Origin: Rathayibacter sp. Leaf185
GTDB lineage: Bacteria; Actinomycetota; Actinomycetes; Actinomycetales; Microbacteriaceae
Direction of reading: 5' to 3'
Assembly: GCF_001423885.1 (NCBI RefSeq)
Contig: NZ_LMPP01000001.1
Coordinates: 186,001 to 250,000, forward strand
Length of the DNA: 64,000 nucleotides
The position numbers were made by a program, and so were the translations under genes. This document shows positions 28,270 to 43,613 of the stretch, piece by piece; position 1 is the stretch's first letter; each line of letters opens with the position of its first letter. The notes under the pieces are model-generated. The model was given only the letters and a program-made list of their open reading frames with translations. It searched no databases and was not told the origin of the DNA.

Positions 28270-29027
28270 CTCGCCGGGACCGGCTCGGTGAAGCCGTCGA
28301 TCAGCATCAGGACACCCGCGACGACCAGCGACGGCGAGCCCTCCCCGCCGAGGGGGCCGGTGACGAGCTCGGGAGCGGCGATCCGTGCCACGCAGAGGCC
28401 CTCGATGTACGACGAGATCGCGGAGGCGAGCACGGCGTAGCCGCCCAGGCCGGGACGGACGCGCAGATCCAGCTCGGAGAACGTGTGCTCGTAGTACTTG
28501 GCCATGTTGTCGATGAAGTGGACCTGGCGCTTGTGGAGCGCCTCCGAGATCGCGGTGCGGGCCGGCTCCTCGTAGGCCGTGACGGAACCCGCGAGAGCGA
28601 CGAAGTTGCGCCAGTGCTGCGACGCGAACGTGTTCTCGTAGTTGGCACTGATGGCCACGCTGACCGACTCGACGAGGATCGAGCGCTGCTTCTCGGGCGA
28701 GAGCGGCCCCTCGACGTGGCGATGCAGATAGGAGTCGCCGACGACGAGCGCGGGCTGATCGAGCCGGGTCGAGAGGATCCTCTCGGGGATGACGGCCACG
28801 AGCTCGTCGTAGAAGGCCTGCCGGGTCGGCCAGATCCTGTAGACGGTGCTCCGCGGGACGTCCGCCATGCGGATCACGTCCTCGAGGGCGAGGTGCGAGA
28901 CGCCCACTCGGAGGCCCTCGGACCGGACGACGCCCAGTGCGGTGTCGAGGAGCCGGGTCCTGACCTCCTCCCGACTGAGGCGCGACGGGCGCCGAGGAGT
29001 GTCGGTGGGCTCGGTGCTCTGGCTCAT
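28266..29027 (-). CDS. TetR-family transcriptional regulator, copy 2
   Basis: 253 aa from ATG 29027; longer in-frame starts add residues without family similarity. The HTH is RLLDTALGVVRSEGLRVGV through DVPRSTVYRIWPTRQAFYDEL. The C-terminal domain is helix-rich and different from but alignable to copy 1. The stop codons of both genes fall in the same CTAG palindrome (4-bp convergent overlap). A tail-to-tail inverted duplication would explain the pair. Targets are unknown; the divergent neighbour would be the lipase-like gene region. Confidence 0.88.
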   Translation of the reverse strand: MSQSTEPTDTPRRPSRLSREEVRTRLLDTALGVVRSEGLRVGVSHLALEDVIRMADVPRSTVYRIWPTRQAFYDELVAVIPERILSTRLDQPALVVGDSYLHRHVEGPLSPEKQRSILVESVSVAISANYENTFASQHWRNFVALAGSVTAYEEPARTAISEALHKRQVHFIDNMAKYYEHTFSELDLRVRPGLGGYAVLASAISSYIEGLCVARIAAPELVTGPLGGEGSPSLVVAGVLMLIDGFTEPVPAS

Positions 29028-29249
29028 GCGGTCTCCGCCGGAAGGTGCGCGGAGGCCGGATCGGCGCGGCCTCGTCCCTTGGAGCGTAGCGGCGAGCGCG
29101 ATGGACCGGTGACGGGCGCGGCCCGCGTCCGGCTCGAGAGCCGCGCGGGCCGCGCTGCCTGTCCCCCAGGCGGCCGCCCCATCGGCCACTTCGACCGTAG
29201 GACGGATCGTGCTCGAGGTCAAAGTTCGAGACATCATGTCGCGTGAAGG

Positions 29250-30530
29250 TCAGCGCAGCATCCGTCGGCGCGCGTCGTCCGCTACGGGAGCATGCCGCAG
29301 CGTCGGCACCTCCGCCGCACCCGGCCGGGGCTGCGCGAGGGTGGCAGCGACGGCGGAGGCGGCTTCGGCGCCCGCCCGCTCAGTCAGCTCGACGTTGCGC
29401 ATCAGCTTGGCGTGGTGGCACGGGCTCGCGTCGATCGCGACCACCATCGCCGAGAAGCGGAGGGCGTCTCCGAGGCGGGCGAGCGGGTTCAGCTCGGCCA
29501 TCACCGCGGGCACGTCCGGCATCGACAGGAGGGTGTAGCGGCAGGTCGAGACGTAGTACTCGTCGACGCCCGCCTCGGCCGACTGGTTCCCGACGATGAT
29601 GTCGCCCAGATCGACCACGCCGACGCGGGTGCCCAGCACGGCCGCGACCGTCACTTTGATGTCGCCCGCGAGCGCGACGACGTGGATGCCCGCGGGCCAG
29701 GGCGGGAGGTCGCCGAGCTCGATCGACCCCGTGCGCATCGCGATGCCCGCCTGCGACGAGAGCGCGTCGATCATCGGCATGCCGGTGCACTCCCCCGCCT
29801 TCGAGGCGTCCTCGGAGGCGTCCTCGCCGCACGAGGCGAGCAGGGCCGAGATCCCGAGGCGGCTCTGCGGCTCGAGCCCCGCGACCACCGCGGGGCTGAC
29901 CGCTCCGGTGGAGTCGATGATCTCGCCGAGCCGGGCCGCGAGGTCGGACCCGGTGTTCGGCGTGCCGAAGGTGATGACGTCCGACACCATCGACTCGACC
30001 GGGACACCGTCGACGCTCTGACTCAGGGCCTGCCGGGCGGCCAGGCCGCCCATCGAGTGCGCCACGACGATCGCCCGGTTGCCGGTCGCCCGGGTGACGC
30101 AGTCGAGCGCGGAGGCGAGCGCGTCGGCGATCCCCGGGTCGGTGACCCAGCGGGCCGCCAGGTCGCGGTAGTCGAAGGTGTAGACGGCGGTGCCCTCGAT
30201 CTCCTGCAGCATCCCGATCATCGAGCGCTGCGAGGTGGTGACGGGCTCGTCGACTCCGTTCGGGGCGATGAGATCGACCAGGTGCGAGAACGCGCCCGTT
30301 CGGGAGTCGTCGTGCGTCGCTGTGCCGAGCCACCCGTGCAGCAGGATGATCGGCACGACCGAGGCGGCGGGGGCCGGGTCGACCTCGTCTCCCTCGAGCA
30401 CGGGGGCGAGCTGAGCGACACCGCAGGAGGCCGGAGGCGACGCGGTCAGAGCCTCGGCGGGGGTCGCGGGCACGACGACGGCACCGACCACCGCGAGAAG
30501 GGCGGCCAGCACGACGACCACGAATCTCAT
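29250..30530 (-). CDS. Secreted alpha/beta-hydrolase (lipase-like)
   Basis: 426 aa. An N-terminal signal peptide (MRFVVVVLAALLAVVGAVVV, cleavage probably after PATPAEA-LTA) indicates export. The hydrolase fold shows the oxyanion segment PIILLHGWLG (about 61-70) and the nucleophile elbow VVAHSMGGLAA with Ser159. The catalytic His is probably in the SPCHHAKLM segment. Paired Cys residues suggest disulfides. This pattern fits extracellular triacylglycerol lipases/esterases, though substrate is unproven. It is transcribed away from rpoC's terminator. Confidence 0.85.
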   Translation of the reverse strand: MRFVVVVLAALLAVVGAVVVPATPAEALTASPPASCGVAQLAPVLEGDEVDPAPAASVVPIILLHGWLGTATHDDSRTGAFSHLVDLIAPNGVDEPVTTSQRSMIGMLQEIEGTAVYTFDYRDLAARWVTDPGIADALASALDCVTRATGNRAIVVAHSMGGLAARQALSQSVDGVPVESMVSDVITFGTPNTGSDLAARLGEIIDSTGAVSPAVVAGLEPQSRLGISALLASCGEDASEDASKAGECTGMPMIDALSSQAGIAMRTGSIELGDLPPWPAGIHVVALAGDIKVTVAAVLGTRVGVVDLGDIIVGNQSAEAGVDEYYVSTCRYTLLSMPDVPAVMAELNPLARLGDALRFSAMVVAIDASPCHHAKLMRNVELTERAGAEAASAVAATLAQPRPGAAEVPTLRHAPVADDARRRMLR

Positions 30531-30698
30531 CCGCGCGTTTCCTCACCGCTGCGATTCCGGCGGGACGGACGGGTACCGGCCCGGCGAGCGCCTGACGAGT
30601 CAAGCATCCGCACGACTGCGCTGGGAGCATACATCACGATTCGATCACCCCCAGTAAGGGAGCCCTCACTCGTCCTCGGACGACGCAGGCGCGGAGAC

Positions 30699-30740
30699 GA
30701 CGAGGGGCTCCCCGGACCGAAGTCCGAGGAGCCCCTCGTC
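30699..30740 (-). terminator. rpoBC terminator
   Basis: A 19-bp stem (GACGAGGGGCTCCCCGGAC with its complement at 30722-30740, one mismatch) and a four-base loop begin 18 bp after the rpoC stop. It is the strongest hairpin in the window and has the position expected of the operon terminator. Confidence 0.85.
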
Positions 30741-30757
30741 ACCGTGGTGGACGGTGC

Positions 30758-34657
<3,900 letters not shown>

Positions 34658-34724
34658 TGTTTTCTCCTTGTCGGAAAACAGGGTGTCTCGTCAGAGACGG
34701 GAGGTCGTCAGATGCAGGCGCGGA

Positions 34725-38216
<3,492 letters not shown>

Positions 38217-38319
38217 GGAAGGAACCTCCGTAGACCCTCGCGGGTCTCAATCTGTGGGATGTGTGGAGTGGGCTCCCGCCGGGCGGGCCGACACCACCCG
38301 AGACGCCGCAGAGACCGCT

Positions 38320-38350
38320 TTGACACGGTCTTCGGGGCGGGGGCTAGAGT
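38320..38350 (+). promoter_or_regulatory. Possible promoter for the spermidine-synthase-like gene
   Basis: TTGACA (38320-38325) and TAGAGT (38345-38350) match -35 and actinobacterial -10 (TANNNT) patterns, but the 19-bp spacer is longer than ideal. It lies in the 340-bp gap between the divergent rpoB and 38557 genes and points toward the latter. I could not locate the rpoB promoter convincingly on the other strand, though A/T-rich stretches at 38403-38410 and 38433-38445 are candidates. Confidence 0.4.
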
Positions 38351-38556
38351 GTGGCAACGGCATCCACCATCTGATGCCGGGTTCCGGTGACCTGCCGACC
38401 GCAATATGACGGCATGGGTACTCGGGAGCGCAAAGTACAAATATAGGTGCATCCGGTGGCGACGCGCAAGTGCAGATCCTTGCGCGCGGTGCGACCGTCG
38501 GGTATACGGGCGTCGGCGCACCGATCGGAGCCGCGGGGACCCGGCACACTGGTCGG

Positions 38557-39447
38557 ATGCAGGAACGCACCGGGCGCCGACGCGGCGACGACTCCGATCA
38601 CCCCCGCGCCGTCCTCGACAGCGGCTACCTGGCGCAGATCGAGCCCGACCGGCACTCGACCGATGCCGTGACCCTCGTCGTCGACGGCACACCTCAGTCG
38701 CACGTCGACCTCGCCGACCCGACCCACCTCTCGTTCGAGTACGTGCGCCGCATCGGCCACGCGGTCGACCTGCTCGCCCCCGAGGGCGAGGCCGTCACCG
38801 CACTGCACCTCGGCGCCGGGGCGCTCACCCTCCCCCGCTACGTCGCCGCGACCCGGCCGGGCTCGCGGCAGCAGGTCGTCGAGATCGAGGGCGCGCTCGT
38901 CGATCTCGTGCGGGAGGCGGTGCCGCTCCCCCGCGGCGCGCAGATCCGCATCCGGCAGGGCGACGCCCGCGAGGTGCTCGGCAAGCTGCCCCCGGGGCTC
39001 CGCGGCAGCGTCGACATCGTCGTGGTCGACATCTTCTCGGGCGCGCGCACACCGGCGCACGTGACGAGCGCCGAGTTCTACGGCGAGATCGCTCCGCTGC
39101 TCGCTCCGGGCGGCGTGGTCGCGGTGAACGTGGCCGACGGAGGCGCGCTCGCCTTCGCCCGCGCGCAGGCCGCCACGCTCTCGTCGGTCTTCCCGCACGT
39201 CGCGATCATGACCGACACGCAGATGCTGAAGGCCAAGCGGTTCGGCAACGTGGTGATGCTGGCCTCGCCCTCGGCGCTGCCGGTCGACGGCCTGCCGCGA
39301 CGGCTCGCCTCCGATCCCGCGCCCTCGAAGCTGGTGCAGGGGCGCGAGCTCGAGAACTTCGTGGCCGGCGCCTCCGTCGTGACCGACGACACCGCCACGC
39401 CGTCGCCGCTGCCCGCGCGCAGCATCTTCCAGGTGCGCCGGGGCTGA
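38557..39447 (+). CDS. Spermidine-synthase-like protein, full-length paralogue
   Basis: 296 aa from ATG 38557; an in-frame GTG at 38470 is possible but adds unconserved residues. The Rossmann fold has the glycine loop LHLGAGALTLPRYV, the acidic residue after strand 2 (QQVVEIEGALVD) and the IRQGDAREVLGKLP and VDIVVVDIFSGARTPAH segments that in spermidine synthases hold the decarboxy-SAM and catalytic Asp. LLAPGGVVAVNVADGG follows. There is no polyamine operon, so aminopropyltransferase activity is only inferred. It is divergent from rpoB. Confidence 0.85.
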   Translation: MQERTGRRRGDDSDHPRAVLDSGYLAQIEPDRHSTDAVTLVVDGTPQSHVDLADPTHLSFEYVRRIGHAVDLLAPEGEAVTALHLGAGALTLPRYVAATRPGSRQQVVEIEGALVDLVREAVPLPRGAQIRIRQGDAREVLGKLPPGLRGSVDIVVVDIFSGARTPAHVTSAEFYGEIAPLLAPGGVVAVNVADGGALAFARAQAATLSSVFPHVAIMTDTQMLKAKRFGNVVMLASPSALPVDGLPRRLASDPAPSKLVQGRELENFVAGASVVTDDTATPSPLPARSIFQVRRG

Positions 39448-39570
39448 GCGGGACCCGCGCCGGGGGCCGAGCGGAGCCGCGTCGCCCGTAAACTGTCCCG
39501 GGGGTCAGCGCCCCTCCCGTCCTCGTCGCCCGCGACGGTCCGGATCCGCACCTCTCGAGGAAGCACCGCT

Positions 39571-40149
39571 CTGAGCATCATCATCCGCCATGACCCCGCG
39601 ACTCTCCGCGAGGAGGTCGACGTCGACGCCGCCCAGCAGCGCCTCGAGGAGATCGGCACACTGAGAAGCCTCGCCGCACTGACCGAGAAGGCGGAGCTGC
39701 TGCGCCTCCTCGATCGCGTGGACGAGGCCTGGGACGTGGCGACCGAGGCCGTCCGCCGCACCCGCTTCTCGGGTGACCGTGCCGAGCTGCTGTCGGCCAG
39801 GGTGCGACGCGCGCGGCTCATGCAGCTGCGCGGGCGCACCGACGAGGCGCTGTCCGAGCTCGCCCTCTGCGTCGAGGAGGCGCGCACGCACGAGTGGCAC
39901 CTCGAGCACTCCCTCGCGTTGAAGCACCGCGGGCTCACCCTCTTCGAGCTCGGCGAGTACGCTCGCGCCGCCCGCGACTTCGACGCCGCGACCGCGCTCG
40001 GCGAGCGCGTCGGCGTTCCGGAGGAGGAGCTCGAGGTCGCGCGCCTGGGCTTCGCCGCCGCGACCGAGTTCCAGGACGAGTCGGCCCGCGGCCCCCGCGC
40101 CGACGGTGTCCTGCGCGGGCGTCGGCGCGCCGAGGGCGACGAGTCCTGA
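39571..40149 (+). CDS. TPR-like protein, probable CTG start
   Basis: 192 aa if translation begins at CTG 39571. Helical repeats of tetratricopeptide type are visible (RTDEALSELALCVEEARTHEW, LFELGEYARAARDFDAATALG). No ATG, GTG or TTG occurs in frame between the previous stop (39447) and 39571. A GAGGAAG sits seven bases before the CTG, and the family-like opening SIIIRHDPATLREEVD lies just after it. The next ordinary start, GTG 39718, would delete about 49 residues and part of the repeats. Scaffold-type protein of unknown partner; upstream of the SprT-like gene by 15 bp. Confidence 0.72.
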   Translation: MSIIIRHDPATLREEVDVDAAQQRLEEIGTLRSLAALTEKAELLRLLDRVDEAWDVATEAVRRTRFSGDRAELLSARVRRARLMQLRGRTDEALSELALCVEEARTHEWHLEHSLALKHRGLTLFELGEYARAARDFDAATALGERVGVPEEELEVARLGFAAATEFQDESARGPRADGVLRGRRRAEGDES

Positions 40150-40164
40150 GACCGGTCGCGACGC

Positions 40165-40635
40165 GTGGCTGAGCTCGAGCAGGTCTCCGCCTGGGCCGAC
40201 GAGCTGTTCGCCGCGCACCTGGACCCCTCCTGGAGCTTCGCCTTCGACCACGCCCGCACCCGCGCCGGCGCCTGCCACTGGAGCGACCGCAGGATCACGG
40301 TGTCGCGCCACCTCGCCGCCCGCTGGAGCGACGACGAGGTGCGGCAGACGCTCCTGCACGAGATCGCGCACGCGCTCGCGGGCCCGAAGGCCGGGCACGG
40401 CGCCGAGTGGCGGCGCACCGCCTCCCGGCTCGGCTACACGGGCACCCGCACCCACAGCAACCCGACCGCCGACGAGCTGGCGCCGTGGGTGGGCAGCTGC
40501 CCGAGCGGGCACCTCTTCTACCGGCACCGCCGCCCGAGCCGGCCGCTCGCCTGCGGGCGCTGCGCGCGGCGCTTCGACACGGCGAACGAGATCCGGTGGC
40601 GGCGACGGGTCGTGCCCGCGACGGATCCCGGGTGA
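40165..40635 (+). CDS. SprT-like zinc metalloprotease domain protein
   Basis: 156 aa from a GTG. The catalytic helix LLHEIAHALAGPKAGHGAEW carries HEIAH (65-69) and the third ligand His78, as in SprT/Spartan-type proteases. A C-terminal zinc ribbon is suggested by CPSGHLF...CGRC (Cys112, Cys130, Cys133). Eukaryotic relatives cleave DNA-protein crosslinks, but the role of the short bacterial forms is not settled. Its stop overlaps the CGNR gene start (GTGA), and the TPR-like gene is 15 bp upstream, so the three are likely one operon. Confidence 0.88.
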   Translation: MAELEQVSAWADELFAAHLDPSWSFAFDHARTRAGACHWSDRRITVSRHLAARWSDDEVRQTLLHEIAHALAGPKAGHGAEWRRTASRLGYTGTRTHSNPTADELAPWVGSCPSGHLFYRHRRPSRPLACGRCARRFDTANEIRWRRRVVPATDPG

Positions 40636-41216
40636 GCGAGCAGCAGCACGGGCAGTGGCTCGAGGAGGCGGACGGACGGCGCTGGTGGTTCGACTCCGGG
40701 AGCCTGGCGCTCGACTTCGCCTACACGGGCACGATGCGAGGTGCGCCCGGGGAGCGGCTCGACTCGGACGCCGCCCTGACCGCGTGGCTCCGCGAGCGCT
40801 TCGAGGGCGTGGGCGACGCGGGCCGGCTCGACGACGCGCTGATGCTCCGCGGGGCGGTGGCGCGGCTCCTGATCGCGGCCGAGGCGTCGGACGAGGCGCC
40901 TCCCGCCGACATCGACGTCGTCAACCTGTTCGCGGCGATGCCCGACATCCCGCCGTCCCTGCCGGGAGGCTCGCGTCAGGCCGGGCGAGCGAGCGCCGCC
41001 GGGCGCCAGGCGCTCTCGAGCATCGCCCGGGACGCGGTCGGGCTGCTCGGCGGCGAGGGCTCGGGGCGGCTGCGCCGCTGCGACGCCGAGGACTGCCGGA
41101 TGCTCTACCTCGACACGTCGCGCGCCGGATCCCGCCGCTGGTGCTCGATGCAGCGCTGCGGGAACCGGGCGAAGGTCCGGGCGCACCGCAGTCGCGCTGC
41201 GGCGAGCGCCCGCTGA
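40632..41216 (+). CDS. CGNR zinc-finger protein
   Basis: 194 aa from the GTG overlapping the SprT-like stop. The N-terminal part is the ABATE-like stress-induced domain region (WWFDSGSLALDFAYTGTM). The C-terminal treble-clef CGNR finger is complete: RCDAEDCRMLYLDTSRAGSRRW then CSMQRCGNRAKV. Such proteins are predicted DNA-binding transcription regulators. The stop codon lies inside a strong hairpin (41204-41233). Operon position suggests a link to the SprT-like protease, but no target is known. Confidence 0.88.
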   Translation: MSEQQHGQWLEEADGRRWWFDSGSLALDFAYTGTMRGAPGERLDSDAALTAWLRERFEGVGDAGRLDDALMLRGAVARLLIAAEASDEAPPADIDVVNLFAAMPDIPPSLPGGSRQAGRASAAGRQALSSIARDAVGLLGGEGSGRLRRCDAEDCRMLYLDTSRAGSRRWCSMQRCGNRAKVRAHRSRAAASAR

Positions 41217-41233
41217 TCGGTCAGCGGGCGCTC
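41204..41233. terminator. Bidirectional terminator hairpin
   Basis: A perfect 13-bp stem GAGCGCCCGCTGA / TCAGCGGGCGCTC with a TCGG tetraloop lies between the convergent CGNR and DUF427 genes and overlaps the CGNR stop codon. Its symmetry suits both strands. Confidence 0.8.
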
Positions 41234-41244
41234 GGTGAAGGGCG

Positions 41245-41547
41245 TCAGTCGACGACCTTCACCTCCTTCCAGAAGGCGACGTAGCCCGAGAAGTCCTTGC
41301 CGACGCGGTCGAACGCGGTCGGGTAGGGCGTCGGGTACGACCACGCGCGGTCCTTCAGCAGGCCGCCGTCGGACTTCACGGAGAAGTACTGGCACTCGCC
41401 CTTCCACGGGCAGGTGTAGGGGGTGTCGCTCGGCTCGAGCAGATCGGTCGTGACGCTCGAGGGCGGGAAGTACCAGTTGCCCTCGATCGAGATCAGGTCG
41501 GAGTCGGGCGCGTCGGCGAGGACGACGTCGTTGAGGACGGCTTTCAT
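41245..41547 (-). CDS. DUF427 domain protein
   Basis: 100 aa. The family pattern is clear: KAVLNDVVLADA near the start, GNWYFPPSSV, and the PYTCPWKGECQYFSV block, then WSYPTPYPTAFDRVGKDFSGYVAFW. DUF427 proteins are small beta-rich proteins of unknown function, common in actinobacteria. It is monocistronic in this window: a terminator separates it from the CGNR gene and 107 bp separate it from the ComB-like gene. Confidence 0.9.
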   Translation of the reverse strand: MKAVLNDVVLADAPDSDLISIEGNWYFPPSSVTTDLLEPSDTPYTCPWKGECQYFSVKSDGGLLKDRAWSYPTPYPTAFDRVGKDFSGYVAFWKEVKVVD

Positions 41548-41654
41548 GCGGATCTGCTTTCGGTCGCGTGCTCGGATCGGGCGGAGCTCCGCCCCTGGGA
41601 GACGCTACGCCGCCCCGGCGGCGCGAGGGGCGATCGGCGGAGGGCTTGCGCGCC

Positions 41655-42188
41655 TCAGCGCAGGACCGTGACGCGATCGACCGAGTCGACGCGCGCCGCC
41701 GCCCGCACGGTCTCGCCGCGGCCCGCGGCCGTCAGCACGCGACCCGAGGGCGACGCCGACAGCAGGTGACCGCACGCGCGCCGGAGCCCCTCGTACGACG
41801 CGGAGGCGACGGCCGCGTCGGGCGAGACGTGGTCGATGCCGAGACCGATCAGCGCGTCGATCAGTGCGCCCGCGGCGAGCTGGTCCTCCATCGCGAGGCG
41901 CGGCTCCCCCGCGTCGTCGACGTCGCCCACCGCGATCACGTTCACGCTGGTGCGGCCGCCGTTCTCGTGCTGGCGGGCGAGCACCCAGCGGGCGACGGCG
42001 GTGCGATCGACGAGGCCCGCGCGCACGACGTGGCCCTCGACGCCCTCGGGGTCGAGCTCGACCCCTCCGGGGAGCGCGTCGACCACCACGGTGATGTGCG
42101 CGGGGGCGAGCCTGCGCAGGGCGCCGGCACCCCAGTCGAAGCGGATCTGGTAGCTCGCCTGATCGAAGGCGGAGGAGGCGTCGGTCAC
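41655..42188 (-). CDS. 2-phosphosulfolactate phosphatase (ComB) family protein
   Basis: 177 aa with ComB-like features: QIRFDWGAGALRRLAPAHITVVVDAL (Asp residues in the opening strands), VNVIAVGDVDDAGEPRLAMEDQLAAGALIDAL and the later segment around VASASYEGLRRACGH. Family enzymes need magnesium and remove phosphate in coenzyme M synthesis in archaea. Bacterial members generally have another, unknown role, because no other coenzyme M genes are present. It is divergent from the SRPBCC-like gene by about 95 bp. Confidence 0.8.
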   Translation of the reverse strand: MTDASSAFDQASYQIRFDWGAGALRRLAPAHITVVVDALPGGVELDPEGVEGHVVRAGLVDRTAVARWVLARQHENGGRTSVNVIAVGDVDDAGEPRLAMEDQLAAGALIDALIGLGIDHVSPDAAVASASYEGLRRACGHLLSASPSGRVLTAAGRGETVRAAARVDSVDRVTVLR

Positions 42189-42282
42189 GCTTCCACGCTA
42201 CCGACCCGCCGAGCTCCTACACGTCGCCGGGGCTCGGCGCACCCGGTTCCCGCCCGCCTGTCGGCGGAGGAGGATGTCAGTC

Positions 42283-42801
42283 GTGAAGGTGATGCTGAAG
42301 CACGTGCTCGACACCGATCCCGACTCGGCCTGGCGGGCGCTGCAGAGTCCCGCGGTGTTCCGCGAGGTGATGTCCCCCCTGATGACCGCGTCCTCGCTCG
42401 ACGAGGGCGGCTTCCGGCCGACCTGGGGGCTCGGCCCGCACGACGTCGCGATGGACGCCCTCGGGATCGTGCCGATGGGTGCGCAGGAGATCGACCTCTC
42501 GTACCGGCGCGTGCCGTCGATGCCGGACGTGCGGATCCTCCGCGACAACGGGGCGCCTCTCTCGGGAGCACTCAGGCTGATCACGGCCTGGGACCACCGG
42601 ATGGCGGTCGCGCCGCTGCCCGACGGGCGCACGCTGTTCCGCGACCGGCTCGAGTTCGACGCGGGGATCGCCTCCCTCGCGGTGTGGCCGACCATGTGGG
42701 CGTTCTGGCAGTGGCGGGGCGTCCGCATCCGCTCGCTCGCCCCGAGCTGGCGACTCGATCTCGGGGCAGATGCACGCCCCCGAGGGGAGGCGGCGGAATG
42801 A
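42283..42801 (+). CDS. SRPBCC-like ligand-binding-fold protein
   Basis: 172 aa from GTG 42283, chosen because GGAGGAGG lies nine bases upstream. An in-frame ATG at 42274 abuts that sequence and would be poorly spaced. The sequence (LKHVLDTDPDSAWRALQSPAVFREVMSPLM..., GRTLFRDRLEFDAGIASLAVWPTMWAFWQWR) fits the START/SRPBCC helix-grip pattern. Function is unknown. Its stop overlaps the DUF1684 start by 4 bp, so they are co-translated. Confidence 0.7.
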   Translation: MKVMLKHVLDTDPDSAWRALQSPAVFREVMSPLMTASSLDEGGFRPTWGLGPHDVAMDALGIVPMGAQEIDLSYRRVPSMPDVRILRDNGAPLSGALRLITAWDHRMAVAPLPDGRTLFRDRLEFDAGIASLAVWPTMWAFWQWRGVRIRSLAPSWRLDLGADARPRGEAAE

Positions 42802-43532
42802 GCGCCACCGAGGACGACGCGATCGAGCTGTCGCGCAGCGAGCTGCTGCGCTTCCGCTGGCCCTCGGGCGAGGAGGAGCCCGATGGCGACGTCGTCTCAC
42901 CGCGCCGACGCCTCGCCTCCGCCGTCGAGGTCGCCGACTGGCGACGCCACGTGCAGGCGCTCTACGCCGAGGTGCGCCGGCTCTCGAACATCGACCTGCT
43001 CGCCGCGCACGCCTCGTGGATCCGCGGTCGCAACGCGCTCTTCGCCCGGCACCCCTCCACCCCCCTGCTGCCGGAGGATCACGCGCACTTCCGCTCGCTG
43101 CCCATCGCTCCGTACGACGCGTCGTGGCGGTTCGAGCTCGAGGTCGAGCCGGCCGAGGAGGCGCTGCGGATGGACGTCGACACCGGCACCGACGGCACGG
43201 TCCCCTTCGAGCTCATCGGCACCGTCGCCGTTCCCGAGGCCGGGACGCTCGATGTCTGGCGGCTCGCCTCCTACGGCGGCGGGCTGTTCGTGCCGGTCAA
43301 GGACGCGCTGGCGGGCACGCCCGGCGGGACCTACGGCGGCGGGCGCTACCTCCTCGACACGATCAAGGGCGCCGATCTCGGTCCCGGGGCGACTCCGTCC
43401 ACGCTCGTGATGGACTTCAACTTCGCCTACAACCCCTCGTGCGCCTACGACCCGGCCTGGGCCTGCCCGCTCGCGCAGCCGGGCAACACGCTCGCGGTCG
43501 AGGTGCCGGTCGGGGAGCGCTACAAGGGCTGA
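42798..43532 (+). CDS. DUF1684 domain protein
   Basis: 244 aa. The family block is well preserved: ARHPSTPLLPEDHAHFRSLPIAPYD early, then WRLASYGGGLFVPVKDAL, and the hallmark GTYGGGRYLLDTIKGAD with MDFNFAYNPSCAYDPAWACPLAQPGNTL. DUF1684 proteins are cytosolic, of unknown function, and widespread in actinobacteria and Bacteroidetes. The conserved Cys pair and the Gly-Gly-Gly-Arg-Tyr motif may bind a ligand. Coupled to the SRPBCC-like gene. Confidence 0.88.
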   Translation: MSATEDDAIELSRSELLRFRWPSGEEEPDGDVVSPRRRLASAVEVADWRRHVQALYAEVRRLSNIDLLAAHASWIRGRNALFARHPSTPLLPEDHAHFRSLPIAPYDASWRFELEVEPAEEALRMDVDTGTDGTVPFELIGTVAVPEAGTLDVWRLASYGGGLFVPVKDALAGTPGGTYGGGRYLLDTIKGADLGPGATPSTLVMDFNFAYNPSCAYDPAWACPLAQPGNTLAVEVPVGERYKG

Positions 43533-43613
43533 CCGCTGCGTCCGGGCGTGCTCGGAGGCTCGGCGGATAGCCTCCGCGCGGCGCTCCGTTCGCGCCGGAA
43601 AGCAGGAATCCGC

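Noticed and set aside
39718-40149. Start of the TPR-like protein at GTG 39718
   Set aside because: It would discard a conserved-looking N-terminal region that has a well-placed ribosome site before CTG 39571.
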